This document shows positions 1 through 11,926 of a DNA stretch of 64,000 nucleotides, piece after piece. The notes beneath the pieces are model-generated. The model ran no database searches, was not told where the DNA came from, and worked only from the letters and a program-made list of their open reading frames with translations. The position numbers and the translations under genes are program-made. Numbering within the stretch: the first letter of the stretch is position 1; each line of letters starts with the position of its first letter. This DNA comes from Triglochin maritima (taxonomy: Eukaryota; Streptophyta; Magnoliopsida; Alismatales; Juncaginaceae): contig OY821774.1 in NCBI GenBank assembly GCA_963682175.1, forward strand, positions 46,204,201-46,268,200, read 5' to 3'.

Positions 1-1181
1 TCGGATAAGGGAATGCTTGATGTTGAATGTGGAGTTGACGGTAGATACGGAAGAGAGACGGTTCTATGGATTGGCCGAGTATTGCGCTGCGTTATATATA
101 TGATTTTGAATCTTCTTATGGATTTTGATTTTTAGGGAAATGATGTTTGGTTTTGCTATAGTGAGATGTTCAGTCTTGCAGGAAGATGTTAAAATTGTTT
201 GAAAACTACTAACAAATCGTAATCTTTTGACACAACGAAATAAATGTTTTAAACCGAGTGGGTTTGCTGGATCTCCTTAACTATTTTTAGTATTTATGCT
301 TCTATGAGGTATATGTTGCTAAATCTGCTACTCGTTGTGTTCTTGGCAATCCTAAGATCAAGCTTTATACTTCTTATGGCTTATGTTATATCCTTAGAGC
401 TTATTTTGTCACTTGTCTGCTTTACAATTGTCAGATTATGCAAATTAGAAGGCTGGATTAACAAAATAAAAATGTGGAGGTGTGTGGCACTTGGAATGAA
501 GGACCAGATATTGACTCAATGCCTACTATCCTGCTAGGAGTACTTAAGCTAACTGCTTGCTTGACAGATCATTAGTTGTCAATCTTAAATATTCCAGAGG
601 TGTTCATATCATTATATCAGTTGAATTGATTAGAAAAAACTTATATAAGTTGTCCATTAATAAGTGAATATGAATGACACCTTTATTATGCACCAATTAG
701 TTCTTATTTTCCTATTCTTTTTTTAACGTTTCTTCTATGTGCTACCGCACACAAATTTGAATATAATTTATTATGTTTTAATTGATATTTCCTTCATGTT
801 GTCATAGTCAACTTGGTAAAGTGCGGAAAAAAACCCTTTACCCTTACCTGCCTAACCCCTTTACTACCACTTCACGCTCCAAAGAAGACTATTACGACTA
901 CTACCTCTGCAAGTTGCCACTTTTGCTCCACAGATATAATATCTCTGCATTATTTCTTTTAACACATAGTCATATACTATGTTAAATATTTGTTTATGCT
1001 ACAAGTCTTTTTTTTTTTAATTCTCGAACTTATCCAGATAAGCAATAATTAAATCATCATTCTTTGAAGCCTACACACCCCTTTAATTAGTATTCTTCAT
1101 CATCGACATGACTCGTCAAAAACACAGCTGAGGTGTTTTTCCCTCTAGTGCCACTTTTACAGCAGTGTTCTCCCTGGACAG
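1..1181. other. No recognised exon; probable thioredoxin intron
   Basis: AT-rich sequence with short spurious frames only. I searched it for the missing WCGP half of the thioredoxin active site on the + strand and did not find it. The stretch is therefore probably intron of the thioredoxin gene that continues at 1182, with the upstream exon(s) to the left of the window. The pyrimidine-rich run before the AG at 1180-1181 fits an acceptor. Confidence 0.5.
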
Positions 1182-3098
1182 GTCGGACTATATCTCCTTT
1201 AGTTGAAGACTTAAGTATGAAGTATCCTCACGTCATGACATATAAAGTTGACATTGACATGGTAAGATGTGATCCATTGTTTCATTTGTTATTCGTTCTT
1301 GAAATAATCGTAAATAATGGATGACTGGGCTAACTAAGATTCAAAGTGATTCCTTCTTTGAAGTCTAAATATATACCATCTAACAAAATATATGTAGAAA
1401 TCTTGCTAAAAGAGTTTTAGGTTTTTAGTTTGCTTTATTTTTTCCAAGTCTTTTACATTATAGTTTGAAGTAATGACCTTATGGACAAAGTATATTTTTT
1501 ATCGCATTTGATACTTAAATTGTAGTTTGAACCCAACTTTTGATTGGTAAAAACCACATAAAGAACACAACTTTGACAAATCCATTCTTGATGTTGAGAC
1601 ATGGCCAAATGATTACAACAACCCTCCAACGTGATTGAGTGGTGTCCCTTTGTTGTTGTTGTCTTCTATGATACTTAATTTCAAGTGTAACCTCTTGTCT
1701 CCATGGAAAACGAGTTATAATTAAAAAATTGATGTCTTCATTTTGTATGTATTTATTATACAATTTATATTTATGTTCCTAAAATTCACCAAGAGACATG
1801 CCTTGATTTCTATTTTCCTCTCTTTTGAGTCTGACATAATTCTATATTGCAGGATGGTATTAGGAACAAATTAAGCGAGCTAAACATCGCAGCAGTGGTA
1901 TTCCTTCTTCGTCTTCTTATACACTTTGTTTGCATCTATTAAAATTATTGTAGCAATAAGGAAATTGGTGTTGATTTTTTTACACCCTTCTTTCTTATGC
2001 TTTGTGGAGTCTCCTTGAAATTAGGTCCACCAAATTATCCATGTGGCATAATCTTTTCATTTAGCTTGTAGAGATATAGCAAGTGTACGTCTTCGATCTG
2101 GCCAATTACAGCTTTGATACAGTTGACATACAAGTGCATATATGGCTGTTTAAGTAATCTAGGTCATTTTAACTTTGAAGGGCCTCTTTGCAGGTTTTTT
2201 GTTAGAAAAAAATTTAAAACCTTGTTTGAAAATTTTATTAGTAAAACCAGAGGTTCGTTGCACCATAAATGTTGACATGAATGCTGATTTTTTTGTTTAA
2301 GTTAATATATATTTTTAGATTTATCCTCAAGCTAGAATAACTAATCATTTATCTAATGCCCATGTCCATCTCATGTCCAATCCTTATTGTATTGTACAAA
2401 CTACACGTGTCCAATATCATGGATCCATCTTCATGCTCTTACAGAAAATCGAAATTGTATTGTCAAATATTCTTTTCACAGAAGACTTTGTGATGAACAT
2501 CTCTTAACCGTGTGTGATGTGTATCTTTTCTTTGCAATGAAAATATCTCTCGTCTTCCTTTGGTGGACAAAAAAATATAGTATTTCACATCTTAACCTGG
2601 ATGTTGTGCAAGTAACCTTTTAACTTTTGATAAGCATATCTTTATGGTTTTCTTCGGCATGAACGAATTTGATATGCTGCATTTTCCTTTAGCTTTATGC
2701 TAAATATACAATAACTTACTACACAATATCCTTATTGTATTGTACAAACTAACGTGTCCAATATAGAATATGTATTTTCCTACTTGATGCATTTTACGCA
2801 ATTTGCTTGGTTTCTATGCAGCCAACTCTTCACTTCTTCCATAGTGGTAAAAAGGCTGGTGAGATAGTCGGAGCTGATGCAACCAAGCTGAAGGAGACAA
2901 TGGAGAATCTTTACAAGTATATATGGCCTAAAGCCCTTCAATTAATAATAATTTCTAGTTTTATTTGTATTGTATTAGTTATCTACGCAGGCCTGTATTT
3001 GTGCACGAGAGAAAAAAGAAAACTGTTTAGAACACCAAGGAAGAGTTTGGTTTGTATTGTAATGGTCCTCTTCTTATCTCCTTTTCAGGCTGGAGTAA
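1182..3098 (+). CDS. Thioredoxin o-type protein (mitochondrial), 3' exons only
   Basis: Four exons can be read in phase: 1182-1261, 1853-1897, 2822-2916 and 3089-3098. They give RTISPLVEDLSMKYPHV, then the YKVDID core, DGIRNKLSELNIAAV, then PTLHFFHSGKK and a tail ending LYKLE-stop. The cis-Pro after AAV and the IVGAD/MENLYK C-terminus match plant thioredoxin o. That family is a mitochondrial disulphide reductase fed by NADPH-thioredoxin reductase. The first exon begins GT CGG, so the second active-site Cys codon (C of WCGPC) appears split by the intron, and the WCGP half must lie upstream of the window. The last exon adds only the end of a Lys codon, Leu, Glu and TAA. The transit peptide and start codon are not visible. 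No lesion is seen in the part present. Confidence 0.8.
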
Positions 3099-3343
3099 TC
3101 AGCAGGAGCAATAAGCAATCGCTGAATTGATGCACCGATACGTTGCTTCAATGCACAATAATTTTCAGAGAGTGGCTATTTGGTGTCATAAAATTCTCTG
3201 TTAGTTACCACAGCCGAGTAAGCCTTGTTCGAGGATTGTATGAAATCATATTCCCTAGTAAAAATGGGTTGCTATCATTTGGGAAGATATACCGATGAAG
3301 TATTATCCTTACAAATTTAAGACGAGGAAAACACGAGAATAAA

Positions 3344-3421
3344 AAAAACGAATTAAAATTATTTTTAAAAAGAAATTCAAATTAAACATGCTTGGAAATT
3401 ATTTTCTATACTAGACTCGAG
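3344..3421 (+). repeat. Single arm of a MITE family
   Basis: This A/T-rich stretch contains aaattattttt, ttcaaa, tggaaattattttctat and actagactcg in the same order as the left arm of the long-TIR element at 10449. Only one arm is present, so it is a fragment or a diverged solo end. Confidence 0.45.
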
Positions 3422-5323
3422 TTTCAAGGTCGAATCAGAGTGATAGCTTGGAAGGAGATTCAATTTTGTGCTTGTTTTCAAGGAACACGAACACACAATA
3501 TTTTGCTCTTCCATAAATGAATGACAACATGAGGGGGCTTTGTAAATTGATCTTTTCTTGTAAGTTGTAACATGAATTTAATGGTGCTACAAATGTGGTG
3601 GATGGAATCCCTAACTGCGGGGGTTCCACAAGCCGAAGGTGCACTCAAGCTAATTTAGAGCATTACAATTAACAATTGTACACAAACAAATTACAGAATT
3701 CGATAGGCGAGGGTTCAATTTCGATGTTTTTCGGGTTTACCCAAGCAAGAATTCCTACATGATAGTAATAACATGCGAAAGGAGAACCAATTCTTTTTTC
3801 CGCTCATTTTCAAACTTAATTACCATGTTTAACTAGTTTTTTCAAAGGTTCAAATTAAGTGGTTATTATTGATCGGACAAAGAAAAATGTCGGAAAGAAT
3901 CCACAACTCTGAGCCTTCTTGCAACAAATATTAAACATATCAACTCAATCAACCATGTTTTCAAACAATATTGGACTAGCATTATATATCAATCCCACAA
4001 CCTTCTCTCAAGTTTGTTACTTTGAATCAAAAGAGACATACCATGGAAACTCACGTTATCTGACAGACAATATTATTTGAACAATAACCAACACTCACAC
4101 GTACGATAAACAACTTAGTTTATTAACCAACATGGATCAAAATATCAAATGATCCAACTAAAAGGACATAACTTGTGATCCACCCTCGTCGGTACTTAAA
4201 TGATTATTTCCTCAAATAGCATTAATTCAATCTCCTTCTTGATGACTTCGTCTGGTGAACCATGTCCATCTCCATTTTTTGTAGTAAAAAACGCATGCAC
4301 ACAAAGATTGACTTGAAGATCTATCACATGTTTGGGAACCCGTCTTAGCAGCATCATCCTTCTCCTTGTTCATTTTCTTCCATGTCTCCGCTAACATGTT
4401 TTCAATCTGAAATATTTTCTTGGTGCATATTACATTCTTGCTTTGGTGGACATCTCCCTCTTCTTCTCGACGTGCCTTTAGATACTACGTGTGTGAAAGC
4501 ACCAAGGACATGTATTTAAACGTAAAAACATGATTAAACTTGGAATTTTACTTGAGTGCGCAAAATATGCAGATTGCACAACATCAATGGCACTACTAAT
4601 AATTATGTTTAGTGTGCCATTGGCGATTTGGCTGTGTACGAATATGAACTTTCTCCCAAATACTACATAGATATATCCACAATATATCTTCGTTTACGTC
4701 AGTGATGTGGGAGTTGAGCCTAGCGCCCTAGTTCCTAAGCATAGTTTTTGTTTTCTATATAATTACATAATGCCCGTACGTACAACGCCGCCAAAGCCGG
4801 TGAATGGTATAACTTAACAAAATCACGGGATTAACTAAAAAGGTTAAACAATGGTAACTTCAGTCTTCCAGATGATCAATGGGAACACATTCAAGCATAA
4901 ACAGAGGAACCATTTCAATCAATCTGGCTCGGTACTCCGACATCAGACTACAAGGGAGAAGTTGGCAAAAATACTATAGAAATGCAAGGTAATCAACACA
5001 CGTAAGAAGCACACAAGACATGGAATCCAGCCAATCAAGTAAGCAACAGTATAAATAAATATAAATATTGCTAAAGCCTCCGAACAATCAAGGGCAAGCC
5101 CTAACATAACCATCACCACGAAAAGCATAGAAGAAAGACTTTTGAGTATAATTTTACAGTAGCACAATAGTCAAAAAGGAAATCCGACAACAAACTCAGA
5201 CCACTAGAGTGAGAAAATCCCTGAAACACATTAAGTTGGGAGCTCTTCATCTCTTCACAAAGGGAATGAACGCTCTAATGAGGATTCTGTGCTGTAAGGA
5301 ATCATGCTGGATGGCGGCACAAT
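3422..5323. other. Intergenic spacer and RBP45 3' UTR
   Basis: No coding exon is recognised. The right-hand few hundred bases, about 4850-5323, are probably the 3' UTR of the minus-strand RBP45 gene, whose stop codon sits at 5324-5326. The rest is AT-rich with short unconvincing frames. Confidence 0.45.
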
Positions 5324-8300
5324 TCACTGCAGAGACAGAGAACCCAAACAACAGATTAGAAATTAAAAATAAGTCAAGAAATTAATAGACATTATAATAA
5401 TCTCAGTAAGGAAGCCCGATAGAGCTTTAGAATACCTACCCATTCCGTATTAGTAGGTCTAGGTGGTGTATCAGCTTAGCAACAAATCAAGCAAAATATG
5501 TACCAATAGATAGGAAAGAAAAAAGGACATATAACGGACAAAATATGAGCTTTGAATGGGAAAAGTATGGTTCCAAATGAATCAATTTATACAGAACCAT
5601 GTGTTTCGCACTTTTTCCGACAGATGTATTCTAATCAGCACTAAGATTGGGGTTTAAATGTACAAAGTTTTTTAATGTCATTTTATTTCATTTGGTCAAG
5701 GTAAAACACTGGCAATAGAAGCACTCCATATAAAACCCAAAGCTTTGATTTACATAGTCATAGAATGTTGTGAAATGGCTTACTAGCAGCGAAACTGCAT
5801 GCAACCATATGCACCAAAAGGTATTAAGTATGACATGTTCTTCAATACTAACTAATTGAGTAAAAATGAAGCTTGGAAAGAAATTATTTAGCAATAAATT
5901 TATCAGATAATTAAGATATTTTTCACGAATAACAGTATAACACTACTTTAATAGATGATTCATGCTATAATAATATAAATCTGACTCTTGTCTCTCTTAG
6001 AGAAATGTTGACACGAATAATTCACTCATTTTAGTATAATGCAAGGAGAAATGGATGTTAATTGTTGAAGGTAGGCGAGCAACAGTGAGGATAATAAGAG
6101 ACAAGTGTAACAACGAAAAAAACAGAAGGGGAAAAAGAGTATATGAAGGCCCTAACCTGCTGCGGCTGTTGGTAGTTTCCATACCCAGGATATCCGCCAT
6201 AAGCATACATGTTAGGATCTTGAGGAGCTGCTGCAGCATAACCATATTGGTCATAACCGCCCTGTGAGTAACCATAATAGTTGTTGTTCCACTGGCTTTG
6301 ATCCTGTGGTTGTTGGAACTGGCCACCTGATGCTCCCTGCTATGGGAATTAAAAAATTATGGTAAGTGCAATGATGTAATGGGATTGGGTTTATGATAAT
6401 ATACAGACATAATCCTAGTCTGACCTGCTTGTTAGGACTCCGTCCCCATGAAAGCCTAATGTTCTGGCCTCCCAATTGAGTACCATTTAATGCTTGTAAG
6501 GCTTCCTCGGCACAAGCCCTGGGGAAAAGTAAAATTAAAAACCAACGAAAAAGAAAATGCTAGTACAGTCAAAGATGAAAATAACAGTACCTGGTGGCAA
6601 ATTGAACAAATCCACAACGTTTTCCTACAGGTATCTTGACATGAACTAGTTCTCCATATTGGCTGAAAACCTGTCTAAGGGCATCATCACTGACACTTGA
6701 ATCCAACCCACCAACAAAAATCTGCAACATCATCAGAAGAATGAGACTTGCATATCATAAAAGGAATGATATAGGCAAAGAAAAAAGGCAATGACCGTTG
6801 TATTATTTGGATCAGATTCTGATTCGGTTGCCTGATTGGACTGGTAAGAAGCTGCAAGAATTATGGTGATCAATGGCATCCATCAGTACATGATAACACT
6901 GAAAAAACATTATTTGATTAAAATATTTCAAAAAATGTACAGAAAAGGTATTTTCTTTTACAATTATATGGACAGAAGTCAGGGAATAAACATACAGCTA
7001 ACTGTTTCCATGGTACAAAACTGTAGATGACAATTCCAGGGTATGAAATTAGAGATGACAATGGCAACGGAAAAGATATAGTTACAATCCCAACGAACAC
7101 TGCAGTTATTGAATGCAATAGATGTGACCAAGTACCTGTAAAAGTAACTTATGGTGTTCTCCTTTAGTTAATAAACTAAGGCAATACCAACCTACAACTG
7201 AAAGGATACGCGGGCCCAGTTTGACTCGGATGTAAGATCTTAAGACTTGAAATCTAACGATAGAAGAACCATTGAAAGAGCTGAACAAATTCAGGAATAT
7301 GTACTCAAACAATCTTCCCTGAAAAATAAAGTCCATCCAAATTGTCTTCTGAAATAATATTTCAGAACATATGCGCGCAGCACCATTTAAGAATAAAATA
7401 TAAGTAAATGACTGTCAAAAGATTGGAAATGAAGCTGGAAACTCTTCAAATAGAAGTAAACGAATAACTTGGAAATGTAACTTCGGGCTGAAAGGAAATG
7501 ATAATACTAGCTTCAGACGAGGCAAAATGTGCCATGCCAAGGGAAAATTAAGGACGTCAACGGTATAAACAGTAAAACTGACCTAAAATGGGGAAGATAA
7601 GCAGTTCAGCCGAATCAGTTCCAGGCCCCTAAACAATTAGAGCCTCTTGGCGTCCTGCTTCGAGAGAACATGAGTTTTATAAGTTCCTATTGTTTAAAGT
7701 TATACTGAAATTTCCCAATTTCGCAAAGTAAAGTATTATGACGGAAATGCCTTAGAACAGCAAATTACATGTCATCCTCAAGCAAGTATCAGGAGGAAAA
7801 GGCATCACAAACAGCACCTACCACCTATGACGTGCCACCTATTGTGACATATACAGAAATATTGACTTGGCTATTTTGAAACAAAATCACAACACTCCCT
7901 AAATATAGGAAGAATAGCAAGGGAATAAACAGGACGTTAGTAAGCAACTACTAGAAATGCAAATAATTGCATAAAAGAAAGACATGAACGTTTAGAAATT
8001 AAATTTTGCTCACTTTTAGCAGGATACTGTTGCTCCTGCAAACCAAGATTTTTCTTGGAGGCTGCTGGACCAATCCGCATGGGTCGTGTAGAACAAAATA
8101 CTCCATTCATCTCAGTCATTGCACGTTGTTGCTCAGTTGGATCACCAAACTTAACAAAACCATACCCTTTAGAGCATCCTGTGGTTCTATCCATGACAAC
8201 TTTTGCACCTTTAACAGAAGGATAATGAGACCTAAATGTCTCCTCTAACACATAATCTGTTACATCTGCTGCCAGATCCCCGACAAATATTGGGTGATCA

Positions 8301-10131
8301 GCACTATCATCTCTTTTCTCTCCCGCACCCAATGTGGCCCAGTTAAGCCTAAACTTCTGCTCAGTGCCTGGCATTATTTGACCATTGTAAGTTTGTAAAA
8401 CTCTTTCGGCTGTAGCACGATTACCGAATTCAATAAAGCCATAACCCTCAGACTGGCCGGTCTGCTTATTGCGTATAACCTTAATGGAGACCACCTGTGA
8501 CCATGCAAAGAATACCCATAAGGACAAGAAAATCCTAAAGTGGGGAAATAAAGAGAATTGCAGAAAAAATAGCAAATGTAACAGCAGATATACAATTTTT
8601 ACTGAAAAAACAAGAAAATGATAGCATTGTCATCACTAAGCAATTAATATAAAAAATTAGCCTAGTATCAGTAACCATCACAAAGAAAAATACCAATTAC
8701 ATTGTAAATCAATTTAAAAGTACTAACCTAACCTAACCAAACATCAACACAATTCATGTCAACAGCCATCATACGGAAAGAACTATTAAATGCTACACAA
8801 TCCAAATCCACCAAAAAATCGTTGCGGATGAAAAAATCAAAAACAATCACACCAAAAAACACAAAATAACAGCAAGTGACTACCAACATCAATAAACAGC
8901 AACTTTTATCAATATCAAATGACAGAATCTAGAACCAGTGCATACTTCAAAAAAAATAAGAAACCTCAAAATCATCAAGCAGATACAAAAAACAACGACA
9001 AAACAAAATCTAAATATAAACTACAAAGTATTAATGGTAAGCAAATCCACAACATTAACCCCATTCCACCAGTAAGAAGCTGCAACACAACACAAGCCGT
9101 CGATACTTCACGGCTCTACCAACCCAGCCCACTGCAATATGTCAACAGTAACAGAGCAAACGTTCACTGCAGCATTATAATTACAAAAACACAACGAAAC
9201 CCACTACAAAAGCTCGCACAGCAACCACTCTGAAAACGCAAATAACCCAAAACCCTACTCCACCTAAACAACCCAAAGAAACAATACTTCAAAATAAGTC
9301 GTAGCAAAGTCACTGTCTTTACACCAACTAAAACTAACAGCACCGATTCTGCGACCATCCCACCGCAGCACCTCGACAAACAACAAAGCAAACCTTCATC
9401 AAAACACAATCAAAAAATGGCAAAACCCACGCCAAACATCCACGAAGCAACCACCAAAAAGCACACGCAACCCAAAACCCAAATCCACCAAAACAACACA
9501 AAAAACACAGCAAAATTAACTAAAGCTAACACCACTCATTCTGCGAACCATCCACTGCTGCAAACCTTCATTACATAAATAAATAAATAACACCAAAACC
9601 CACAACAAAATTCACAAAGCAACCACCAAAAGCGCACACATAAACCATCGGAAAGTTGCAATTTTTATACCATCTAAGTCTACCACCGCTTCACTACACC
9701 GTCTGGAGAAGAAGAAGAAAACACACCAAAATCCAAAACCCCACTCCACCAACCGAACCCAAAAACTGAACTTCCGACACCAAAAGTAAACCATATACCT
9801 CCCCAGTGCCAGCGAAGCAGTTCCCGACGAAAACCTCCTCGGCCCAGTACGGCAGATCACCGATCCACAGCGTCCGGATCTCGTCCCCCCTCGCCTGCGC
9901 CGGCGGTGGCTGCTGGTACTGCTGCTGCTGGCCGTACTGCTGCGCGTATTGCTGCGGGGGGACGGGCTGCGGCGGCGGGACCTGCGACGGCTGCTGGTTC
10001 CACATCGGCATGTGGGGCTGCGGCGGGTGCGGGTGGTACTGCGGCGGCGCCATCATGTTCCACTGCTGGGGTTGGGATGGGGGTTGGGGGTGGGCGTGGT
10101 CCATGGGAGGGGCCATCGGGGGTTGGGCCAT
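5324..10131 (-). CDS. RBP45: RBP45-type poly(A)/U-rich RNA-binding protein, three RRMs
   Basis: Seven coding exons on the minus strand: 9799-10131, 8014-8494, 6796-6851, 6591-6721, 6425-6518, 6157-6336 and 5324-5326. They join in phase to 425 residues, typical of plant RBP45. Residues 1-80 are a Gln/Pro-rich tract. RRM1 has RNP2 LWIGDL at 88-93 and RNP1 GYGFIEF at 128-134. RRM2 has IFVGDL at 180-185 and KGYGFVKF at 220-227. RRM3 has IFVGGL at 291-296 and KRCGFVQF near 324-331. The C-terminus is Gln/Tyr/Gly-rich and ends in the YQQPQQ motif. The family binds oligouridylate and poly(A) pre-mRNA in the nucleus and acts in mRNA maturation. The final coding exon contributes only the TGA stop. The start is the first ATG after a CT-rich leader with a TATA box upstream. 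No disabling change is seen. Confidence 0.92.
9195..9660. repeat. Degenerate tandem repeat in RBP45 intron 1
   Basis: Three diverged copies begin with caaaacccac or cgaaacccac near 9195, 9421 and 9594. They share downstream blocks such as agcaaccacc, attctgcga and gcaaaccttcat. Spacing is about 226 and 173 bases. The repeat lies wholly inside the first intron. Confidence 0.55.
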
Positions 10132-10156
10132 GGCGGTCGGAGGGGAAGTGGAACCC

Positions 10157-10159
<3 letters not shown>

Positions 10160-10189
<30 letters not shown>
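10160..10189. repeat. (GA/CT)n microsatellite in RBP45 5' UTR
   Basis: A perfect run of about 15 AG dinucleotides lies 29 bases upstream of the RBP45 start codon. It reads as CT on the transcribed strand. CT/GA-rich leaders are common in highly expressed plant genes. Confidence 0.9.
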
Positions 10190-10191
<2 letters not shown>

Positions 10192-10192
10192 C

Positions 10193-10227
10193 AAACCCTA
10201 GAGGAAGAGGGCGAGAAGAAACCCTAA
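10193..10227 (-). promoter_or_regulatory. Paired telo-box-like motifs near the RBP45 leader
   Basis: AAACCCTA at 10193-10200 and AAACCCTAA at 10219-10227 on the + strand lie between the CT tract and the TATA box of RBP45. Telo-boxes are known in promoters and leaders of plant translation and ribosome-related genes. Function here is inferred from sequence and position only. Confidence 0.5.
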
Positions 10228-10244
10228 TCGGACGGGATGGGGGT

Positions 10245-10251
10245 TTATATA
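10245..10251 (-). promoter_or_regulatory. TATA box of RBP45
   Basis: The minus strand reads TATATAA about 115 bases upstream of the ATG. This would place the transcription start near 10210-10220, just before the CT-rich leader. Confidence 0.6.
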
Positions 10252-10448
10252 GTAGGAGTTTCTGGGGTTTTCGAATGACGGTTTTGGCCCTCTGCGGCCT
10301 GGAATTTTTTACATTCGTTATGTTCTTAGGGGGTCTAAAATCTAAATATGATCCGGTTTTATTTTGACCCTTCAACTATCCTATTGCATCATTTATAAGC
10401 CTTCCAACTTTGGAGACCGACAGAATTAAATAAAGAAAAAAATCGATT

Positions 10449-10901
10449 GAAAATTATTTTAAAAATAAATTCAAAAATAAACCTCATTGGATAGTATTTT
10501 CGACACTAGATTCGTTGTCACCACGTGACGACACGGTGGGTCTTATTTTTTAGTGTCTACAAAACTCGACGTCTAAGAAATAAGACCGGTCTAGATAAAA
10601 AAAAATCGACGTCAATGGTTTTCAAACTTGGTGTTGACGATTTTTCTACCCTCGTGGGGGTAGAATTTTTTTCTAAGTGTTTGAAATCGATATCAGCATT
10701 GTCGATTTCCTCTATATTGAACTTGGTGTTAACAACGCCGAGTTCATCAAAAAAAGTTTTCTACAGATAACGAAACTATAAACACTAAAAAATAACTCGT
10801 CGTCACCACGTATCGTCACGTCGTGGCAGTAGGTCTAGTGTGGAAAATACTTTCCAATGAGGTTCATTTTGGAAAATAATTTAAAAAATAATTTTAATTC
10901 G
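10449..10901. mobile_element. Long-TIR MITE (about 450 bp)
   Basis: Two inverted arms of about 120 bases flank a unique core. The left arm carries acctcattggatagtatttt, cacgtgacga and attttttagtgt. The right arm carries the complementary blocks aaaatactttccaatgaggt, cgtcacgtcg and acactaaaaaat. No coding capacity is seen. Arms this long would suit a Mutator-like or foldback non-autonomous element. I found no clear target duplication. Confidence 0.7.
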
Positions 10902-11926
10902 AAAAAAAATCCCTTAAATAAATGTATTATTTACCTTTTCCCAGGGAATTAATATTTGTTAATTGATTCGGATTCCTTTTTCTCCAACCAACAGAACAAA
11001 CTCACGAATCTCTTCTCTTCCCTCCAAACTCTACATCCAAGGGACTTACCAATTCAAATGATTCATCACTACTCCACCTGATCCAAATCTAAATGGTTTT
11101 ATTTAACATAACTAAAAATACAATCACTAATTACTACAACATGCATATCGATAAACGAAACCATTACAAACTGCAACTGCAATATTAGATCACTAACATT
11201 TAACACCTAAAAACAAAACCATCGAAAAACTACATAAGCATGTGAGTGGGGTTTGTTGCCTCAAATCCGACACGGTTGTTTAAGGATAATTTGGGGGTTT
11301 TAAGTACACTTTTGAGCATTTTAAAACCACAAGCATGTGAGTGAGTTTTGTTGCCTTATATTTGACATAGTTGTTTAAGGATAATTTGGGGATTTTAGGT
11401 AAACTTTTGAGCATTTCGAGGTCACGTTACTTTTGTTAACACTGAAGGGGAAAAACAAACAGAAGGAAGGAAGGTATTTGATCACAGTTAATAGTTGATG
11501 GGTAAAAGTACATGCGGTGCATTCACTTAGGTCTCGTATCTTAAGCTTTCCATATGGAAAAGTATGGACAAACTGCAACACATTCTCCCAACTTGTGCCA
11601 AATAACATGTTTATCAGGTTCTCTCCCTATTGTTTAATGAATAAATACAAGCAATCATCACGTATCTCAGCATCATTTAATGCAACATGATGGGAGATGA
11701 TGGCAAATACACTCATGTCCCAACAATCTTACTCAACACTCCATTTCACTTCTTATTGCCTTCACAAAACACGGAAAAGTCATTGATTGCTGAGCATTAT
11801 CCTTGATTGTTTATCAAACTCTCCACCAATACTTTTAATGGACTTCATATGTAAACCATTTTTTAGCATGCTTTGGTTTATACGGATATAGAGTTTGAGT
11901 TAGAGTTTTACTTGTTTATGTTTACG
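10902..11926. other. Intergenic, with a short tandem duplication
   Basis: No gene is recognised. A direct duplication lies at about 11236-11425. Both copies start aagcatgtgagtg and contain gttgtttaaggataatttgg, with a period of about 95 bases. Confidence 0.55.

Noticed and set aside
1149..1181. Use of the acceptor at 1147-1148 to make a frame with TFTAV
   Set aside because: It runs out of frame with the downstream thioredoxin exon, whereas the acceptor at 1180-1181 keeps phase and gives the expected Cys-Arg junction.
9806..10367. Long + strand and second-frame reading frames over RBP45 exon 1 (Ala/Gly/Cys/Trp-rich)
   Set aside because: They are shadows of the GC-rich, Gln/Pro-coding exon on the minus strand.
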